64,000 nt of DNA from Bradyrhizobium sp. C9 (GCF_002532045.1 NZ_NWTG01000002.1:1-64000), one strand, 5' to 3'; shown: positions 51,581-60,276, counted from the stretch's first letter. Notes: generated from the letters alone by a model not told the origin. Program-made: numbers and translations.

Positions 51581-52864
51581 TCAGTGCCGGCCGTGATCCT
51601 GCGCGGCGCGTGCCGCGACCGCGGCGCGGCGTTTGAGCAACTCGCGCTCGCGCGCATTGCCGGCGAGTGCGGCGGCGGCCTCGAACGCGGTGTGCGCCTC
51701 GGCAAAGCGGCTCAGCCGGTGCAGCAGATCGCCGCGCACGCTCGGCAGCAGATGATAGGATTTCAGCGCCGGCTCGTCCGCGAGGCCGTCGACGATCGCG
51801 AGCGCCGTCAGCGGCCCTTCGGCCATGCCGATCGCGACCGCGCGGTTGAGCGCGATGACCGGCGAATCCAGCAGCGCGGCGAGATCGCCGTACAGTGCCG
51901 CGATACGGCGCCAGTCGGTCGCCTCAGGCGCGTCGGCCTCGGCATGGCAAGCGGCGATCGCGGCCTGCAGCGCGTAGAAGCCGCCGGCGCCGCCGAGCTC
52001 GCGGGCGCGCGCCAGCGCCAGTTGCCCGCGGCGGATCTGCAGGCGGTCCCACAGCGCGCGGTTCTGGTCCATCAGCAGGATCGGCTCGCCGGCCGCGTCG
52101 GTGCGCGCCGCCGTCCGCGAGGCGTTGAATTCCATCAGCGCCAGCAGGCCGTGCGCCTCCGGCTCGTGCGGCGCGATCGAGCTCAGCACGCGGCCGATGC
52201 GCAGCGCCTCGTTGCAGAGCTGCGGTCGCAGCCATTCGTCGCCGCTCGCCGCGGTATAGCCCTCGTTGAAGATCAGGTAGGCGACCTCGAGCACGGAGGC
52301 GAGCCGCTCCGACAGCGCCTCGCCGCGCGGCGTCTCGTAGGCCAGACCTGACTCCGACAGCGTGCGCTTGGCGCGCACGATGCGCTGGGCGATGGTCGCC
52401 TCCGCCTGCAGGAAGGCGCGCGCGATCTCCTCGGTGGTGAGGCCGCAGATCATCCGGAGCGCCAGCGCAGCGCGCGCCTCGCGCGACAGCAGCGGATGGC
52501 AGGCGGTGAAGATCAGCCGCAGCAATTCGTCGCCGATATCGTCGTCGAGCGCGGAATCGAAATCGGGCATGGTTTCCTGCTCCCGCACCAGATCATGCGC
52601 CAGCATGCCGTGCTTTTCGGTCAGCATGCGGTTGCGCCTGATATGATCGAGCGCACGCCGCTTGGCAGTCGCCATCAGCCAGGCACCCGGCTTCTCCGGC
52701 ACGCCACTGAGCGGCCAGTGCTCGAGCGCCGCAATCAGCGCTTCCTGGGTCAGATCCTCGGCGAGCGGCACGTCGCGCAGCATCCGCGACAGGCTGGTGA
52801 TCAGCCGCGGCTGCTCGATGCGCCACACCGCAAGGATCGTCGCCTGGATGTCGGCGGCCGTCAT
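51581..52864 (-). CDS. ECF42-type RNA polymerase sigma factor with C-terminal TPR-like extension
   Basis: 427 residues. The sigma-70 region 2 (about 10-80; DVPLAEDLTQEALIAALEHW, PGAWLMATAKRRALDHIRR) and region 4 (about 125-175; GLTTEEIARAFLQAEATIAQ) are followed by an approximately 240-residue helical domain (SERLASVLEVAYLIFNEGYT; LMDQNRALWDR; IALNRAVAIG). This architecture defines the ECF42 group, which is typically paired with DGPF/YCII proteins rather than a classical anti-sigma factor; the DGPF gene lies immediately upstream. No membrane anti-sigma is seen. The C-terminal extension is thought to regulate activity in this group. Confidence 0.9.
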   Translation of the reverse strand: MTAADIQATILAVWRIEQPRLITSLSRMLRDVPLAEDLTQEALIAALEHWPLSGVPEKPGAWLMATAKRRALDHIRRNRMLTEKHGMLAHDLVREQETMPDFDSALDDDIGDELLRLIFTACHPLLSREARAALALRMICGLTTEEIARAFLQAEATIAQRIVRAKRTLSESGLAYETPRGEALSERLASVLEVAYLIFNEGYTAASGDEWLRPQLCNEALRIGRVLSSIAPHEPEAHGLLALMEFNASRTAARTDAAGEPILLMDQNRALWDRLQIRRGQLALARARELGGAGGFYALQAAIAACHAEADAPEATDWRRIAALYGDLAALLDSPVIALNRAVAIGMAEGPLTALAIVDGLADEPALKSYHLLPSVRGDLLHRLSRFAEAHTAFEAAAALAGNARERELLKRRAAVAARAAQDHGRH

Positions 52865-52894
52865 CGTCGCCGACCTGGATTGCCGTCCGGACGC

Positions 52895-52940
52895 GCGCTC
52901 TTCACGCGAACCGGAGGCCGCCTCGCGTGAACGCGCCCTG
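52895..52940. repeat. Hairpin element between DGPF and sigma factor genes
   Basis: CTTCACGCGAACCGG and CTCGCGTGAACGCG can pair (TTCACGCGA / TCGCGTGAA) in the 87 bases separating the DGPF gene stop from the sigma factor start. It belongs to the same loose family as 42935-43040. It could attenuate read-through from the DGPF gene into the sigma gene. Confidence 0.5.
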
Positions 52941-52951
52941 TCCGCGGCGCA

Positions 52952-53347
52952 TCAAGCGATGGCGGAGACATCGACCTGGCAGGCGCCGTCGACGCCCGGG
53001 GTGGCGAAGGGGCGCACCTCGCAGGTGCCATCCCATCCGGGCATATGCTCCTTGTGCAACTGCATGAACTCCACGGCGGCCGCCACCGCCTCTTCCTTGT
53101 TGCGGAGCTCGAATATCGCGTAGCCGCCGATCATCTCCTTGGCCTCGACGAACGGCCCGTCGATGACGTTGAGCTTGCCGTCGGTGATGCGGACCTGGGC
53201 CCCCATCGCGACCGGCAGCAGCCCACCGGTGTCAATCATGCGGCCGGCCTTGATCTCCCGCTCGGCGAGCTTGCCCATCGCCTCCATCAGGGCCGGCGTC
53301 GGCGGGCGCGGGGGCTGGGCGGAGGTGACGATATACATGAACCGCAT
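52952..53347 (-). CDS. YCII-related DGPF-domain protein
   Basis: 131 residues from ATG 53347 with AGGAG upstream; the open frame to 53599 is spurious. YCII/DGPF features: MRFMYIVTSAQPP, MGKLAEREIKAGRMIDTGGL, VIDGPFVEAKEMIGGYAIF (the DGPF motif). These small dimeric ferredoxin-like proteins are the usual genomic partners of ECF42 sigma factors and may be their targets or regulators. It is the first gene of the leftward pair. Confidence 0.9.
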   Translation of the reverse strand: MRFMYIVTSAQPPRPPTPALMEAMGKLAEREIKAGRMIDTGGLLPVAMGAQVRITDGKLNVIDGPFVEAKEMIGGYAIFELRNKEEAVAAAVEFMQLHKEHMPGWDGTCEVRPFATPGVDGACQVDVSAIA

Positions 53348-53544
53348 CGGAAATCTCCTGTTGGGCGAGAAGCGACGATAACCGCCGCAAAACCGGCTCG
53401 CTATAGGGGACGACGAGCCGGGGTGCGTCGGATCGACAAGGAAGAGGGAATTATTTTTGGGGGACCGGCGAGAAGCAGATCGTACCGCCCCATCGTCGTC
53501 GCTGCGAAAGCAGGGACCACGCGGAGCTTTGACATCGCCGCCCC

Positions 53545-54240
53545 TCACTGCTCCCGCAGCATGATCAGCGGGTCGGCGCTGTCGGGGACGCGGCGCCACT
53601 GGGCGTTGTCGTCAGCCTCGAACTGCCAGGTCTCGCCCTTGGGCGACATCAGGACCATCTGGCCATGGTCGAGCCGCCAGAGCGTCGGGTTGAAGGCCGC
53701 GACCGCGGGATCGCATTTGCCTTTCAGGAACACCTGGAAATTGTCGTTGCCGGCGTCGGTGTTGGTCAGCACCAGGGCGCAGATCGCCTGGCCGTTGCCG
53801 CGGACCATCGACCAGTCGCCGATCATCTGGTCCATCGACTTGGCGAGCGCGCGGGCAGCGGCAAGGTTTTGCAGGATGTAGACGCCCTCGTTGGTGCGCA
53901 TACCCTCGAAGATGCCGGTCTCGACCTCGGTGAAGTCGATCACCGCCTCGCCGGCCGCGTTGTGCAGCCGCACGATGTCGCCGAGGCCCTTGATGCTCCA
54001 GCCGGTGATGTCCTTGGTGAAGGGCAGTGCTGCGGCGCAGGCCGGCTCGAGCTCGAGCTTGAAACCTTGCGGCGTCGCATCGCTCTTCAGCGTCACGACG
54101 CAGGTCTTGCTGCGCTCGGTGGTGGCGAGCTCCCACTGCCCGATCATGTCCTTCTTCAACGTCGAGACGTCCTGCGCGGCTGCCGGACCGCACGCGGCCA
54201 GCAGCACAAGCAGCACGACGCTGAAGCGGGACAGGGACAT
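53545..54240 (-). CDS. Tandem AprI/Inh-like domain lipoprotein
   Basis: 231 residues from ATG 54240, overlapping the stop of the dehydrogenase gene (TGATG). The signal sequence (LSRFSVVLLVLLAACGPAAA) contains LAAC, a good lipobox, so it is probably a lipoprotein. Two copies of an Inh-like beta-barrel pattern are seen: IGQWELATTERSKTCVVTL ... GWSIKGLGDIVRLHNAAGEA, and IGDWSMVRGNGQAICALVL ... LWRLDHGQMVLMSPKGET. Family members inhibit serralysin-type metalloproteases in the periplasm. Here two domains are fused and no protease gene is adjacent. Confidence 0.75.
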   Translation of the reverse strand: MSLSRFSVVLLVLLAACGPAAAQDVSTLKKDMIGQWELATTERSKTCVVTLKSDATPQGFKLELEPACAAALPFTKDITGWSIKGLGDIVRLHNAAGEAVIDFTEVETGIFEGMRTNEGVYILQNLAAARALAKSMDQMIGDWSMVRGNGQAICALVLTNTDAGNDNFQVFLKGKCDPAVAAFNPTLWRLDHGQMVLMSPKGETWQFEADDNAQWRRVPDSADPLIMLREQ

Positions 54241-55223
54241 CAGCGGCCCTTCACCGGCGTTTCCGCAACCGGCGTCAGCGGCGGCTTGCCGGCGAACCAG
54301 TTCGTGATGTTGTCGACCACGAGCTGATCCATCGCGTTGCGCGTGACCACCGAGGCCGAACCGATATGCGGCAGCAGCACGACGTTCTGCATCGCCTTCA
54401 ATTCGTCCGGTACGTTCGGCTCGGCCGCGAACACGTCGAGGCCGGCGGCGAGAATGGTGCCGGATTTCAGCGCCGCGACCAGCGCCGGCTCGTCGACCAC
54501 AGAGCCGCGCGCGACATTGATCAGCACGCCGCGCGGGCCAAGCGCCTTCAGCACGTCGGCATTGATCATCTTCGCCGTCGAGGCGCCACCCGGCACGATG
54601 ACGATCAGGGTGTCGACCGCCTTCGCCATCTCGATCAGATCGGGATAGTGCTTGTAGGCGACGTCCTTGGACGGATTGCGCGAGTGATACGACACCGGCA
54701 CCCGCGAGGCCTCCAGCCGTCGCCCGATCGCCTGGCCGATCCGGCCCATGCCGACGATGCCGATCTTGCGGTCGCGCAACGAGCCGACGCTGAGCGGATA
54801 ATTCTGGGTCTGCCACAGGCCGGAGCGCACGTAGCGGTCGGCCTTGACGAATTCGCGCAGCGTCGCGATCAACAGGCCCATCGCGACGTCGGCGACCTCC
54901 TCGGTCAGCACGTCGGGCGTGTTGGTGACCACGATATTGTGATCCCGCGCATAGGCGGAATCGACATGGTCGTAGCCGACGCCGAAGCTGCCGACGATCT
55001 CGAGCTTGGGAAACATCGCCATCGCGGTCTTGTCGGTCGCCATCGTGTGATAGGTGACGGCGATGCCGCGGATCTTGGTCATCGTGTCGGGCGTCAGCCG
55101 CTCGAGGTCGCCGCGGCTCTCGGCCCGGTGCAGCACATACTGGTCGGAAAAGCCGTTTTCGAGGATTGGCCGGATCGGTCCATAAACCAACAGATCGATC
55201 TTTTCGGAAGAAATCGGGGCCAT
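54240..55223 (-). CDS. D-isomer specific 2-hydroxyacid dehydrogenase (GhrB-like)
   Basis: 327 residues from ATG 55223 (a TTG one codon earlier belongs to the overlap). NAD-binding motif GIVGMGRIGQAIGRRLEA (about 150-168), catalytic Arg in INVARGSVVDE, and His in VLLPHIGSAS. It would reduce glyoxylate/hydroxypyruvate or oxidise a D-2-hydroxyacid. The start overlaps the permease stop (TGATG), tying it to the importer operon. Confidence 0.92.
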   Translation of the reverse strand: MAPISSEKIDLLVYGPIRPILENGFSDQYVLHRAESRGDLERLTPDTMTKIRGIAVTYHTMATDKTAMAMFPKLEIVGSFGVGYDHVDSAYARDHNIVVTNTPDVLTEEVADVAMGLLIATLREFVKADRYVRSGLWQTQNYPLSVGSLRDRKIGIVGMGRIGQAIGRRLEASRVPVSYHSRNPSKDVAYKHYPDLIEMAKAVDTLIVIVPGGASTAKMINADVLKALGPRGVLINVARGSVVDEPALVAALKSGTILAAGLDVFAAEPNVPDELKAMQNVVLLPHIGSASVVTRNAMDQLVVDNITNWFAGKPPLTPVAETPVKGR

Positions 55224-56011
55224 CAACTGTCCTTTCCTAACGCGCTTTCATGCCAACGCCGCAACAGAAGGTGCGAAACTAGCGCCAGCACCCCATAGAT
55301 GACAATCCCGGCCAGCGATAGCAGCAGAAGTGCTGCAAACATGCGGGGAATATTCAGCCGGTAGCCCGATTCAGCGATCCGGAAGGCAAGGCCCGAGCCG
55401 GCGCCGGCGCTGCCCGCCGCGATCTCCGCGACCACGGCGCCGATCAGCGACAGGCCGCCGGCAATGCGCAGCCCGCCGAGGATATAGGGGAGCGCCGCGG
55501 GCAGCTTCAGCAACAGCAGTGTCTGCAGTCTCGATGCGCCATAAAGTTGAAACAATCCGGCGAGGTTGCGATCGACCGAGTTGAGACCGAGCGTGGTGTT
55601 CGACAGCACCGGAAAGAACGCCACGATCCAGGCGCAGACGATCACCGCGGTCTGCTGCTGCAGATAGATCAGCAGCAGGGGCGCGATCGCGATCACCGGC
55701 GTGACCTGCAGCACAACCGCGTAAGGGAACAACGAATACTCCAGCCATTTCGACTGGTTGAACAGCAGCGCCAGCACGACGCCGCCGACCGCCGCGGCAA
55801 CGAAACCTTCGAGCGTGGTCAGCAATGTGACGCCGAGCGATTGTGACAGCACCGGCCAGTCCGCAACCAGCGTCTTCAGCACCAGGAGCGGGCTCGGCAG
55901 CACATATGGCTGGATGCCATAGGCGCGGACGATGGCTTCCCAGAGCACGAGACCGGCGGCGAACACCGCAAGCGGCAGCAGAAAGCGGATGAGGTCCTGT
56001 GGAGACTTCAT
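55223..56011 (-). CDS. SsuC/ThiX-like ABC importer permease
   Basis: 262-residue permease of the nitrate/sulfonate/taurine family: six helices, the N-terminal GLVLWEAIVRAYGIQPYVLP and the cytoplasmic loop GGLRIAGGLSLIGAVVAEI. It overlaps the ATPase stop (ATGA) upstream and the dehydrogenase start downstream. Confidence 0.93.
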   Translation of the reverse strand: MKSPQDLIRFLLPLAVFAAGLVLWEAIVRAYGIQPYVLPSPLLVLKTLVADWPVLSQSLGVTLLTTLEGFVAAAVGGVVLALLFNQSKWLEYSLFPYAVVLQVTPVIAIAPLLLIYLQQQTAVIVCAWIVAFFPVLSNTTLGLNSVDRNLAGLFQLYGASRLQTLLLLKLPAALPYILGGLRIAGGLSLIGAVVAEIAAGSAGAGSGLAFRIAESGYRLNIPRMFAALLLLSLAGIVIYGVLALVSHLLLRRWHESALGKDS

Positions 56012-56814
56012 GCGCCCGCCTGCCCTGCATAGGACGGCGCCAGCGCGCCTGAGACCTCGCGGCAGAAGGCGGCATATTCGGCCGAGGTGCGGAACTCTTC
56101 ACCGCGCGGCTCGGGCGAGGTGATGCGAAACTCGGCGCCGATCCGGCCCGGACGCGCCGTCATCACGATCACGCGCTGCGAGAGATAGACCGACTCGAAC
56201 ACCGAGTGCGTCACGAAGATGACGGTCTTGTGCAAATTGCGCCATAGCGACAGCAGATCGTTGTTGAGGCGAAAGCGCGTGATCTCGTCGAGCGCTGCGA
56301 ACGGCTCGTCCATCAGCAGGATATCGGGATCGGTTACCAGCGCGCGCGCCAGCGATACCCGCATCTTCATGCCGCCGGAGAGTTCGCGCGGATAGGCGGC
56401 CGCAAAGTCCGCAAGCCCGACCTGATCGAGCGCAGCCTCGATGCGCGCTTCGGCGTCGGTCGCCGCCGCACGGGCGAGCTTGAGCGGCAGGCGGACGTTG
56501 TCGCGCACATTGGCCCATGGCATCAAGGTCGGCTCCTGAAATACGAAGCCTACTCTGTGGCTGCCGCGCTGCTCGGCGCCATGATGCGAGAGCTCGACCG
56601 TACCGGTGCTTGGTGTGGCAAGACCTGCAATCAACCGGAGTGCGGTGGACTTGCCGCAGCCGGAGGGGCCGAGCAGCGAGACGAACTCGCCGCTGCTGAC
56701 ATCGAGGTCGAGCGACCCGAGCGCCCTCACCCCGCTGTCATAGGTCTTGGTGACGCCGCGCAGGCGCACGGCGAGGTTATTGGCATCGGTTTCCGGCACG
56801 ATGCTCTCTACCAT
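56008..56814 (-). CDS. SsuB-like ABC importer ATPase
   Basis: 268 residues: Walker A GPSGCGKSTALRLIAG, signature LSGGMKMRVSLARALVTDP, Walker B ILLMDEPFAALDEI. The C-terminal ~35 residues extend beyond the core domain. It is separated from the binding-protein gene by 328 bases holding a large inverted repeat, and overlaps the permease gene. Confidence 0.93.
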   Translation of the reverse strand: MVESIVPETDANNLAVRLRGVTKTYDSGVRALGSLDLDVSSGEFVSLLGPSGCGKSTALRLIAGLATPSTGTVELSHHGAEQRGSHRVGFVFQEPTLMPWANVRDNVRLPLKLARAAATDAEARIEAALDQVGLADFAAAYPRELSGGMKMRVSLARALVTDPDILLMDEPFAALDEITRFRLNNDLLSLWRNLHKTVIFVTHSVFESVYLSQRVIVMTARPGRIGAEFRITSPEPRGEEFRTSAEYAAFCREVSGALAPSYAGQAGA

Positions 56815-57142
56815 CGCCGGCTGAATATTGGTAAGCGCAGACGAGCCGCGAAAGACACCTCCCTACGCGGCGAATAGCGTGACGATCGCATAGGAGTCTC
56901 GGGAGACGGCGGCGGTCGGCTCCCTCTCCCGCTTGCGGGGGAGGGTTGGGGTGGGGGCTCTCGCCGCGAGTCGTATCGGGGAGAGAGCCCCCACCCGGCC
57001 CGCGCTACGCGCGCGCCGGCCTCCCCCGCAAGCGGGAGAGGCGAAGGAAGCCCGCGGGCAAGCTCCGCGGACGCCATGCGCGATTGCTCTCTCCTACGAA
57101 CGGAGAGATCGACTGCCGATGCTGAAACAGATCGGATCATCG
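56815..57142. repeat. 328-base gap with large inverted repeat (CCCTCTCCCGCTTGCGGG type)
   Basis: Left arm GGCTCCCTCTCCCGCTTGCG ... GGGGGCTCTCGCC (from about 56919) and right arm GAGAGCCCCCACCC ... CCCGCAAGCGGGAGAGG (to about 57041) form a stem across about 120 bases. It is the same family as 10619-10790 and, as there, separates a binding-protein gene from its membrane and ATPase genes. No gene is seen in the rest of the gap. Confidence 0.65.
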
Positions 57143-58186
57143 TCAGTTCTTCGGCCGGAGCTCGACGCCGACCGCCTTGTTGACGAAGCGCAGCGTGTAG
57201 CCCTGGCGATAGTCGATGGTGCTCTTGACCACACCGGCGCGCACCATCTTGTCGAAGAAGCTCGCCATCCGTTCGTCGGTCATGGCGCCGATGCCGTTCT
57301 TGATGGAATCGCCGGAATCGACGATGCCGTGCTCGCGCATCTTGGCGACACAATAGGCCAGCAGCTCGTCGTTCATTTCAGGGTTGAGCTTCTTGATCAT
57401 CGCATTGCCGGACGAGTTGTCGCCGTAGACATACGTGTACCAACCGACGACGGAGGCATCGACGAAGCGCTGCACCAGGTCCGGCTTCTTGTCGACCAGG
57501 TCGCGGCGGGTCTCGATCAAGGTGGAATATGAGTTGAAGCCGTAATCGGCGAGCAGAAGCACGTTCGGCTTGAAGCCGGCGGCTTTCTCCACCGCAAAGG
57601 GCTCCGAGGTGACGTAGCCCTGCATCGCGGTCTGCTTGTTCACGATGAAGGGTTGCGGGTTGAAGGTGTAGGGCTTCACCTTGTTCTCGTCGAAACCGTA
57701 TTCGGACTTCAGCCACTGAAAGTAGCTGGTGATGCCTTCCTTCGAGATCAAAAGCGTCAGCGGTTTCAGATCCTCGATCTTGCCGACCTTGACCTCGGGA
57801 TGGGTCAGGAAGACCTGCGGGTCCTTCTGGAACATCGCAGCGACGGCGACCAGCGGCACGTTGTTGGTGACAGCGTCGAAGGTCTGCAGCGAGTTCGCGC
57901 TCATGAAGAAATCGAGCTTGCCCGCGATCAGGAGCATGCGGTTGTTCTCGTTGGGACCGCCGGGCACGATTGTGACGTCGAGGCCGTATTTCTTGTAGGT
58001 GCCGTCGGCGAGCGCCTGGAAGAACCCGCCATGCTCGCCCTCGGCGACCCAATTGGTGCCGAACGAGACCTTGTCCAAAGTCTTGTCCGAGCTCTGCGCC
58101 CGCGCCGGGAGCAGGCCTGCGGAAACGCCGAGGGTGACGGCCAGAACGGCCGTGGTTAACGCTCGCGGCAAAAAGGCCGGGATCAT
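57143..58186 (-). CDS. SsuA/THI5-like ABC importer substrate-binding protein
   Basis: 347 residues from ATG 58186; the frame open to 58297 is not used because the signal peptide (ALTTAVLAVTLGVSAGLLPA) begins here. Family features: VSFGTNWVAEGEHGGFFQAL, KYGLDVTIVPGGPNENNRML, GKLDFFMSANSLQTFD. Ligands of the family include sulfonates, nitrate and pyrimidine-like thiamine precursors; WVAEGEHGGF resembles the THI5/NMT1 branch. It is the first gene of the importer operon, divergent from the creatininase-like gene. Confidence 0.91.
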   Translation of the reverse strand: MIPAFLPRALTTAVLAVTLGVSAGLLPARAQSSDKTLDKVSFGTNWVAEGEHGGFFQALADGTYKKYGLDVTIVPGGPNENNRMLLIAGKLDFFMSANSLQTFDAVTNNVPLVAVAAMFQKDPQVFLTHPEVKVGKIEDLKPLTLLISKEGITSYFQWLKSEYGFDENKVKPYTFNPQPFIVNKQTAMQGYVTSEPFAVEKAAGFKPNVLLLADYGFNSYSTLIETRRDLVDKKPDLVQRFVDASVVGWYTYVYGDNSSGNAMIKKLNPEMNDELLAYCVAKMREHGIVDSGDSIKNGIGAMTDERMASFFDKMVRAGVVKSTIDYRQGYTLRFVNKAVGVELRPKN

Positions 58187-58331
58187 GGTTGGACTCCGTC
58201 GATCATTATGGCCCATGATGGAAGGCGGGAAGACGCGCACCGCGCCCGGAGACGCGAACGCCTCACCGATGTTAAACAAACTAGCCTGCAAATCCATCCC
58301 ATGAAACGCTTGTATTGAAACGACCGGCTTG

Positions 58332-59138
58332 ATGACTTCTCAGCTTCCGCCCCGTGACTGGACCGCCATCCACTGGCCCGACCTCGCCAGGGACGCGGCC
58401 GCGCGCTGGATCGCGGTGCTGCCATTGGCCGCGACCGAGCAGCACGGGCCGCATCTGCCGCTCGGAACCGACGTCATGATCGGCGAGGCGTATCTGGCGC
58501 GGGTGCGCGAGCTGCTGCCGGCCGCCATCCCGGCGACATTCCTGCCTCTGCAGCCGGTCGGCATCTCCACCGAGCACATCGATTTTCCGGGCACGCTGAC
58601 CCTGCCGACCAAGGTGGCGCTGAATAGCTGGATGGCGCTCGGCGAGAGCGTGGCGCGCGCCGGCATCAGGAAGCTCGTGATGGTGACCAGCCATGGCGGC
58701 AATTCCGCCGCGATGCAGCTCGTGGCGCAGGACCTGCGCGCGCAGCACAAGATGCTGGTGGTGACCACCAGCTGGTCGCGTTTCGGCACCCCGGACGGGC
58801 TGTTCGATGCCGACGAATTGCGCCACGGCATCCATGGCGGCGCGGTCGAGACCTCGATCATGCTGGCGAAGTATCCGCAACATGTGCGCAGGGATGCGAT
58901 CGCGGACTTCAAGCCGGCGAGCGTGCAGATCGAGAAGGACCACCGCTTGCTGTCGACCCAGCGGCCGGCACCGTTCGCCTGGCAGGCGCAGGACCTCAAT
59001 CCGAGCGGTGCGATCGGCGATGCGACCCAGGCCTCGGCCGAGAAAGGCGAGCAGCTGATCGAGCACGGCGCGCGTGCGTTCTGCGAGCTGCTGGCCGACG
59101 TCGACAGGTTCGATCCGGGCGTCTTCGGGGGCAACTGA
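58332..59138 (+). CDS. Creatininase-family amidohydrolase
   Basis: 268 residues from ATG 58332. Metal-binding motif PLAATEQHGPHLPLGTD (Glu, His and Asp ligands, about 35-51), VTSHGGNSAAM and HGGAVETSIML are the family's signatures. Known members open creatinine or related cyclic amides, or the formamide of FAPy compounds. Divergence from the THI5-like importer suggests that the two may act on the same nitrogen compound; the 145-base region between would hold both promoters. Confidence 0.9.
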   Translation: MTSQLPPRDWTAIHWPDLARDAAARWIAVLPLAATEQHGPHLPLGTDVMIGEAYLARVRELLPAAIPATFLPLQPVGISTEHIDFPGTLTLPTKVALNSWMALGESVARAGIRKLVMVTSHGGNSAAMQLVAQDLRAQHKMLVVTTSWSRFGTPDGLFDADELRHGIHGGAVETSIMLAKYPQHVRRDAIADFKPASVQIEKDHRLLSTQRPAPFAWQAQDLNPSGAIGDATQASAEKGEQLIEHGARAFCELLADVDRFDPGVFGGN

Positions 59139-59287
59139 CTCGGGAATTCCTTCGTCCAGGCCGAGGTGACGAAACAATCCACGAAACCATATTTCCGGCG
59201 CGGCCATTCGAACCGGAACCGAAAAGCCTCCGTCCAACGGGCATGCGGACCATACCGGCGCCGCGCTCAAACAGGATGGAGTATCCC

Positions 59288-59551
59288 ATGTCGATCAAGA
59301 CCAAGTGTGCCGCCCTCGCCCTCACCGCGCTCGCCGTGACCGGCACCATCGCGTCCACCACGTCGCAGGCCAATGCCAAGCCGTATGGCTGGGGCTGGGG
59401 CGTCGGCGCGGGCCTCGTCGGCGCCGCCATCGTCGGCAGCGCGATCGCGGCCAGTGACGGCTATTACGACGGCGGCTATCGGCGCTGCGTCTGGGTGCGC
59501 CAGTTCGACGCCTACGGCAACTACATCGGCCGCGTGCGTTCCTGCTACTGA
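59288..59551 (+). CDS. Small exported Gly/Tyr-rich protein, hypothetical
   Basis: 87 residues from ATG 59288, with GGAG a few bases upstream (an ATG at 59276 is possible). Signal peptide ALALTALAVTGTIASTTSQA with cleavage after NA near 30. The mature part contains GWGWGVGAGLVGAAIVGSAI and the ending CVWVRQFDAYGNYIGRVRSC, a pattern common in small rhizobial exported proteins. The two Cys could form a disulfide. Function unknown. Confidence 0.7.
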   Translation: MSIKTKCAALALTALAVTGTIASTTSQANAKPYGWGWGVGAGLVGAAIVGSAIAASDGYYDGGYRRCVWVRQFDAYGNYIGRVRSCY

Positions 59552-59669
59552 TCGACGGGTCTCTTTAGAGGTTGCGGATCCTGCGTTCGGCACGGGTCCT
59601 CATCCACCCCGTGTCGCGCACGACCCGTCCGGTGATCCCCCCGGGCGGGTCAATTCGTGAACGCGGCGA

Positions 59670-59939
59670 TCACAGATATTTTGCGATCAGCCGGAAGTCT
59701 CGCAGCATGTTGCGGCCCTTCGGGCCCGATGCCTTCAGCGTCTCCTCCAGGCTGTGGCCGATGTGATCGTGGATCAGCGCCTTCTTGGCGCTCTCGATCG
59801 CGCTCTCGACTGCCTGCAATTGCTGGGCGATCTGCGCACAGGGGCGGCCCTGCTCGATCATCTCGACAATGGTCTCGAGATGGCCGTTGGCGCGCTTCAG
59901 GCGCCGGGCAATTGCTGCGTGCGGATGGTCGTCTGACAT
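59670..59939 (-). CDS. CsoR/RcnR/FrmR-family metal- or formaldehyde-sensing repressor
   Basis: 89 residues, all-helical DUF156 repressor: IARRLKRANGHLETIVEMIE (helix 1, DNA-binding basic face), RPCAQIAQQLQAVESAIESA (ligand Cys about residue 33) and LIHDHIGHSLEE (His pair). Cys plus His-x-x-x-His pattern with a His-rich start (DDHPHAA) fits the FrmR/RcnR side of the family more than classical Cu-CsoR, but the inducer cannot be decided. Ribosome binding site AGGAG. Immediately upstream lies a double palindrome operator (59951-59989). No efflux or formaldehyde dehydrogenase gene is adjacent. Confidence 0.9.
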   Translation of the reverse strand: MSDDHPHAAIARRLKRANGHLETIVEMIEQGRPCAQIAQQLQAVESAIESAKKALIHDHIGHSLEETLKASGPKGRNMLRDFRLIAKYL

Positions 59940-59950
59940 TCGGTTCTCCT

Positions 59951-59989
59951 ATCCTCCGGGGAGGATAATCGCGATCCTCCCCGGAGGAT
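59951..59989. promoter_or_regulatory. Double self-palindromic operator of the CsoR-family repressor
   Basis: Two 16-bp elements, ATCCTCCGGGGAGGAT (59951-59966) and ATCCTCCCCGGAGGAT (59974-59989), are each self-dyads (ATCCTCC-NN-GGAGGAT) and are also reverse complements of one another, with the 7-base spacer AATCGCG. They lie 11 bases upstream of the repressor ATG. G-tract dyads of this kind are the operators of CsoR/RcnR/FrmR repressors. The site could control the repressor itself and the rightward genes beginning at 60277. Confidence 0.8.
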
Positions 59990-60276
59990 AGCAGAATCGG
60001 CTTGACAGGCCATTGTGGCAGGCGTAGTGCCCGATTGCCGGAACATGCGTTCCGCACCGGGGTCTGACCCCGGAGATCAACCCGACCACGAGCCAACACA
60101 GAAGGCACATGGGCAGTAGCAACTCAGGCGACAGTAGACCGACAACGGGACACTTGAAGCCGCAACACAGCAAGACTGATCGCGCAGATTTCGCCTGCGT
60201 GGATGGGTGGTCACGCCTCGCGTAACCGCCTGCTCCTCACCGGCCTGCCGCGCGACAGCGGAAGTGGAGGTGAGCG
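59990..60276. promoter_or_regulatory. 287-base gap between CsoR-type operator and small-gene cluster
   Basis: No gene is supported. A TTGACA hexamer at 60002-60007, with TAGTGC 17 bases later, is a weak rightward promoter candidate close to the operator. The remainder shows no strong dyad. Confidence 0.35.
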
